From CAYXWM01 sp964392115 (GTDB taxonomy: Bacteria > Bacillota > Clostridia > Lachnospirales > WRBF01): DNA of 17,272 bases. This document shows positions 13,835-17,272 of this stretch, piece after piece. Every line of letters begins with the position of its first letter. Position 1 is the stretch's first letter. The notes under the pieces were generated by a model, which saw nothing but the letters and a program-made list of their open reading frames with translations, made no database searches and had not been told where the DNA came from. Position numbers and translations under genes: made by a program. The DNA lies in the NCBI GenBank assembly GCA_964392115.1, contig CAYMOU010000058.1, positions 1-17,272 of the forward strand. The letters are read 5' to 3'.

Positions 13835-16744
13835 TCAACTGCAACCTGTGGTTGCGCCACATTCTGTGCAGACTTTACAGGTGCCGTTTTTAATCATTTT
13901 GTTGCTTTGGCAATGAGGGCAAAGTTCCCACTGAAGGTAGTCGTTTTGGGTGTAGGAGCCGGTGAGGACTTCTTTTGCCGTTTCGCCGTCTTCGTAGCCT
14001 TTGGGCTTCACTTGGCAATAAGTGAAGTTACCCAGTTCTATGTCTATAATTTTGCTGATAAGGTCGGATATGGAGTCCACAAATTTAATGTATGGATGTC
14101 CGGTTACGAAGCCGCTTGGCTCGTATTTTTGACCACGGTACATTTTTGCAATATCTTGCGGAGGAACGCCGTATTGGAGCATTTCCGAAAGGGTGGTGGA
14201 TATGCTGTCCAAAAGACCCTTGGTAAGAGAGCCTTGGCGGCCGGATGAAACGTAAATTTCACCCAGACGACCGTCCTCGTAGAAGGAGACGGTTATATAA
14301 AGTTTAAGCCCGTCTATGGCGGCTTCGTGTACTCTGGCTACTCTTATGCCGGAGGGTTTCACTCGTAAGGGTTTGTACACTATTTTTTTTGTTTTGATAA
14401 ACTCAAGCAATTCCGCATAAGTATAATCCTCAAGGACACGTTCTTTGTTCAAACGGCTTGAGTTCATGGGTTGGCAAGCTTTACAGCCGTCTCTGTAAAC
14501 AGCTATGGCTTTAACGCCAAGTTCCCAAGATAGTCTGTAAATTTCCTTAATGTCCTCGGGAGTAGCGTGAGCCGGCAGGTTTACGGTTTTGCTGATTGCA
14601 CCGGTCACATGAGGAGCCAAAGCACCCATCATTTTTACGTGACCCTCCGGAGAAATATAACGTTCACCGGTTCCGCAACGGCTGGCAGTATCGAAAACAG
14701 GTAAATGCTCCTCTTTTAAATGAGGTGCGCCTTCGATTTTGCCGTCCAAAAGCATACCGTTATCGTCTTTAGACATTACGTAATCTATAATGTCGTCTAT
14801 TTCGTTTTCGCTGTAGCCCAAGCGTTTAAGGGTTATGGGAATGGCAGGGTTTATGATTTCCATAAAGCCGCCGCCTACCAGTTTTTTGTAAGCAACGTGG
14901 CTGAAAAACGGCTCGGAGGAAGTGGTTGCACAATCCATGGCAAAGGCAATTGTTCCGGTAGGAGCAAGGCAAGAAACTTGGGCATTTCTGTAGCCGAATT
15001 CCTTACCAAGAGCAAGGGTATCTCTCCAAACCTGTCTTAAAGTTAAGCTAAGGTTATCAAAGCCCAACTCGTAAAGCATATTATGGTCAACCATAGTAGG
15101 CTTGTAGTTTAAACCGTCAAATACCTTGTCGGATGATAGATAGTTTGCGGCTCTTGCGTGGTTATGCAGAACTCTTTGCATGGGCACTTTGTTTAATTCG
15201 TAGTATTTAAACGGCCCTACCGATTTTGCCATTTCCGCCGAGGCATAATATGCACAGCCGGTCATTATGCTTGTAAGAGCGGCACTGACAGTACGTGCTT
15301 CGTGGGAATCGTAAGGCAAGCCCAACATCATCAGCAACATACCCAGGTTGGTAAGCCCTATGCCGGTGGTTCTGAAATTGTAGGATTTTCTTGCGATTTC
15401 TTTTGTAGGGAATTGTCCTTTGTGTATGGTGGCTTCCAAGACAAGCATTACCATTTTCACGGTATGCAAATAGGATTCCATATCAAAGCTGTGTGTTTCG
15501 GCATCGTAAAACTTAAGCAAATTTATGCTGGCAAGGTTACAGGCCGTATCGTCCAAGAACATATACTCGGAGCATGGATTGGACGCATTTATACGGTTAT
15601 GGTAGGCGTTAAAGTTGCCGTCCTCTCCGTAAGGACAGGTATGCCAAGCGTTGATTATATCGTCAAATTGAACCCCGGGGTCACCGCAGGTCCAAGTGGC
15701 TTTTGCAAGCTCGTCCCAAATTTGGGATACGGGAATTTCGTTTCCGGATTTTTGGTCTACTCTGCCTTTGGTTTGCCAGAAGGTATCGGGAAAGTCAAGA
15801 CTGCTCATAAACTTGTCCGGAATACGAACGGAGTTGTTGGCGTTTTGACCGCTTACGGTTTCGTAGGCTTCTCCGTCTATGGAGGTATCAAAACCCATTT
15901 TACCCAAAGCTACAACCTTTTCTTCTTCTTTTGATTTCCAATTGATAAATTCGGTAATCTCCGGATGGTCAAGGTCCAAAATGTTCATTTTAGCCGCACG
16001 GCGTGTTGTACCGCCGGATTTTATGGCACCGGCATTACGGTCGGATACCTTTAAAAAGCTTAACAAACCGGAGGATTTTCCGCCGCCGGAAAGAGGCTCG
16101 TCTTTACCTCTTATGGGTGACCAATTGGTGCCTACGCCGCTGCCGTATTTAAAAAGCAGGGTTTCGGTAGTTATTTGGTCTGTAAGGGAACGCTCGCCCA
16201 GAAGGGTGTCTTTTATGGAGATAATAAAGCAGGCGGAGCCTTGGGTTCTGGTGTAAGGGTCATCAGCTTCAACAACTTCGCCTTTTTCTTCGTCAAAATA
16301 AAAATGCCCTTGGGCTTTGCCTGTAATTCCGTAATAATTCAAACCTGTATTAAAAAATTGGGGACTGTTGGGCGCAAAAACTTGAGCAAGCATCATATAC
16401 GCCAATTCGTCGTATAGAACTTGCTTTTCTTCCTCGGTTATGAGGGTTTCGTCTGCTGCGGAGTCTACCCAATAGCTTACCATTCTGTGTACCAACTGTT
16501 TCATAGAGAACTCGAAACCACGTTGGTTGGTAACGCCTTTTTTTCTGAAATATTTCGAAGCTATAATATCACAAGCAGATTGAGAATATCCGGAGGGAAA
16601 TTCCAAGTCCTTCATTTCTGTTATGGTTTTATTTGTTGAGTGGTTAACTAATTTTACATCCACCGTTTTCCAATCAAACAAGTCAAACACATTTTTATTC
16701 GTATCGTTTAGCTTGTGAGTGAAGTGTCTGCGAACTAAACACAC
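13835..16744 (-). CDS. nrdJ: Adenosylcobalamin-dependent (class II) ribonucleotide reductase
   Basis: A 969-residue class II ribonucleotide reductase of the long form. It reduces ribonucleotides to deoxyribonucleotides using adenosylcobalamin, independently of oxygen. Using the GTG start at 16744: an N-terminal region, then SACFIIS (170-176) with redox Cys172, the finger loop NPCSEYMFLDDTACNLAS (389-406) with thiyl-radical Cys391, Glu393 and redox partner Cys402, and the phosphate-binding APTGTIAF (594-601). A TSCPD-type domain follows (about 800-895), then a C-terminal cysteine cluster CPHC...CKVCTEC (942-962) ending GCS, as in long NrdJ proteins. The frame runs open to a TTG at 16846, but that part overlaps a diverged repeat copy; the GTG follows AGGGGGGAAAG and homology to NrdJ begins just after it. 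The promoter is at 16955-16983. No cobalamin riboswitch is evident. Confidence 0.95.
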   Translation of the reverse strand: MCLVRRHFTHKLNDTNKNVFDLFDWKTVDVKLVNHSTNKTITEMKDLEFPSGYSQSACDIIASKYFRKKGVTNQRGFEFSMKQLVHRMVSYWVDSAADETLITEEEKQVLYDELAYMMLAQVFAPNSPQFFNTGLNYYGITGKAQGHFYFDEEKGEVVEADDPYTRTQGSACFIISIKDTLLGERSLTDQITTETLLFKYGSGVGTNWSPIRGKDEPLSGGGKSSGLLSFLKVSDRNAGAIKSGGTTRRAAKMNILDLDHPEITEFINWKSKEEEKVVALGKMGFDTSIDGEAYETVSGQNANNSVRIPDKFMSSLDFPDTFWQTKGRVDQKSGNEIPVSQIWDELAKATWTCGDPGVQFDDIINAWHTCPYGEDGNFNAYHNRINASNPCSEYMFLDDTACNLASINLLKFYDAETHSFDMESYLHTVKMVMLVLEATIHKGQFPTKEIARKSYNFRTTGIGLTNLGMLLMMLGLPYDSHEARTVSAALTSIMTGCAYYASAEMAKSVGPFKYYELNKVPMQRVLHNHARAANYLSSDKVFDGLNYKPTMVDHNMLYELGFDNLSLTLRQVWRDTLALGKEFGYRNAQVSCLAPTGTIAFAMDCATTSSEPFFSHVAYKKLVGGGFMEIINPAIPITLKRLGYSENEIDDIIDYVMSKDDNGMLLDGKIEGAPHLKEEHLPVFDTASRCGTGERYISPEGHVKMMGALAPHVTGAISKTVNLPAHATPEDIKEIYRLSWELGVKAIAVYRDGCKACQPMNSSRLNKERVLEDYTYAELLEFIKTKKIVYKPLRVKPSGIRVARVHEAAIDGLKLYITVSFYEDGRLGEIYVSSGRQGSLTKGLLDSISTTLSEMLQYGVPPQDIAKMYRGQKYEPSGFVTGHPYIKFVDSISDLISKIIDIELGNFTYCQVKPKGYEDGETAKEVLTGSYTQNDYLQWELCPHCQSNKMIKNGTCKVCTECGATTGCS

Positions 16745-16790
16745 ATACTTTCCCCCCTGAGATTTTTTAAATTTTTTATTTTCATTAATC

Positions 16791-16858
16791 CTAAAAAAAT
16801 CAAAAGACCTTGACGAGCCTTTCCCAAAGAAAAGAGATTCTGTCAAACTCTCTTAAAA
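16791..16858 (-). repeat. Probable diverged copy of the dispersed repeat (copy F)
   Basis: On the minus strand the segment from TTTTAAGAGAGTTTGA to GTCAAGGTCTTTTGATTTT aligns with copy A with about two thirds of positions matching by eye over 68 nt, including AGAGAGT.TGA, TCTTTTCTT, AAAG and TCAAGGT. The central hairpin is not preserved. It lies upstream of the likely nrdJ start in the same orientation as copies A and D. Confidence 0.4.
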
Positions 16859-16939
16859 TAAATTGACAAATAAACGGTCATAGACCCGAATATTACGATA
16901 AAACCCCTATTTTTCGACATTTTTCCTTATAGCCGTCTT

Positions 16940-17017
16940 GGGTATCGGTATTCTATTTTAATGCCTGCGCTATAGCTTGTCAACACACGGAGAATACCCG
17001 GTAATTTTATGATACCC
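16940..17017. promoter_or_regulatory. Inverted half-sites flanking the nrdJ promoter
   Basis: GGGTATC then GGTATTCT (16940-16954) lie immediately downstream of the -10 box, and AGAATACC (16991-16998) and GATACCC (17011-17017) lie upstream of the -35 box. The inner 8-nt arms and the outer 7-nt arms are perfect inverted pairs bracketing the core promoter. The shared core is ATACC, four times. The sequence does not match the NrdR box I know. Confidence 0.5.
16955..16983 (-). promoter_or_regulatory. Sigma-A-type promoter of nrdJ
   Basis: On the minus strand a consensus TTGACA (16983-16978) and TAAAAT (16960-16955) are separated by 17 nt. Initiation near 16948 would give a leader of about 200 nt to the GTG start. 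Confidence 0.75.
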
Positions 17018-17170
17018 GCCGTAAGCCCTATTATTTTGCAAAAACCGGACTAAATTTTACCCTTATAACAAACAGACAAAAGTTTTATTACAAAAAGGTT
17101 AAATTTTATCCGGGCCGATTTTTAGGGCCTTGAATATATTTATAAATTACGCAAAATATATAAAATAAAT

Positions 17171-17199
17171 TTGTCAATAAAATAATTTTGGTTTAAAAT
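17171..17199 (+). promoter_or_regulatory. Sigma-A-type promoter directed out of the right edge
   Basis: TTGTCA (17171-17176) and TAAAAT (17194-17199) with a 17-nt spacer on the plus strand, divergent from nrdJ. The served gene is not in the window. Confidence 0.55.
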
Positions 17200-17272
17200 A
17201 TGAAATTATTTTACACCGCAATATTTTTCTTCTTTTTTAATAAAATTTATGTTATTATAGACAATTATGGGT

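Larger units (their letters stand above)
16745..17272. other. Upstream region of nrdJ to the right window edge, no gene seen
   Basis: Besides the nrdJ leader with diverged repeat copy F, the nrdJ promoter and its flanking half-sites, the region 17018-17170 is AT-rich with no gene or clear structure. A rightward promoter (17171-17199) and AT-rich DNA occupy the last 100 bases. Any gene it serves begins at or beyond the window edge. Confidence 0.6.

Noticed and set aside
13820..14248. A 142-codon plus-strand open frame opposite the 3' end of nrdJ
   Set aside because: Its frame is explained by codon usage of the nrdJ cysteine-rich tail on the other strand.
15302..15934. A 210-codon plus-strand open frame opposite nrdJ
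   Set aside because: It is antisense to conserved nrdJ coding sequence, has no clear start signals, and its translation resembles no family I recognise.
16745..16954. Possible cobalamin riboswitch in the nrdJ leader
   Set aside because: No B12-box-like sequence was found, and this B12-using enzyme would not be expected to be switched off by its cofactor.
17130..17170. AATATATT and AAATATATAA as possible NrdR boxes
   Set aside because: They lack the outer conserved ACAC/GTGT-like bases and the usual spacing, and lie far upstream of the nrdJ promoter in AT-rich DNA.

Overview
The window looks like chromosomal DNA from an AT-rich, endospore-forming member of the Clostridia (Firmicutes). This rests on strong GGAGG-type ribosome binding sites, AT-rich spacers, a SpoIIP-type sporulation gene, a long-form B12-dependent ribonucleotide reductase, TagA/WecG and LtaS-like wall-polymer genes, and a YitT-type membrane protein. 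The exact genus cannot be read from the sequence. I saw no phage, transposase, rRNA, tRNA or CRISPR array.

Layout. 1-2197: one orphan MalK-like ABC ATPase (minus strand) with altered catalytic motifs, in long AT-rich spacers holding several short perfect palindromes. 2198-5946: a probable wecG-yitT operon (minus) diverging from an LtaS-like phosphoglycerol transferase (plus). The divergent spacer holds a palindrome, a good sigma-A-type promoter and a leader with three successive hairpins. 6076-9723: a membrane GGDEF diguanylate cyclase (plus), a SpoIIP-like amidase/transglycosylase (minus) and a tandem HD-GYP protein (minus); the outer two could make and degrade cyclic di-GMP. 10071-12054: serS, and upstream of it two small overlapping genes (one DUF4160), all minus. 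12238-13506: O-acetylhomoserine sulfhydrylase (metY). 13835-16744: adenosylcobalamin-dependent ribonucleotide reductase (nrdJ) behind a near-consensus promoter flanked by inverted half-sites. At the right edge a good promoter fires rightward out of the window.

Most genes are ordinary housekeeping functions, in monocistronic units or short operons separated by clear intrinsic terminators. The non-coding DNA is more interesting. A roughly 70-bp hairpin-bearing repeat occurs in five places (5972, 9921, 11375, 13543, 16791). In four of them it lies in the leader of a gene in the same orientation, and in two it inflates the apparent N-terminus of the gene, so I moved those starts downstream. A separate 95-bp element with 12-bp perfect inverted ends lies in the metY leader. 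The ABC ATPase has substitutions at the Q-loop, signature, catalytic carboxylate, D-loop and switch histidine together, and may be a regulatory or partner pseudo-ATPase. I found no convincing complete new multi-gene system. The best leads are this ATPase, the repeat family, the structured leaders and the DUF4160 pair.
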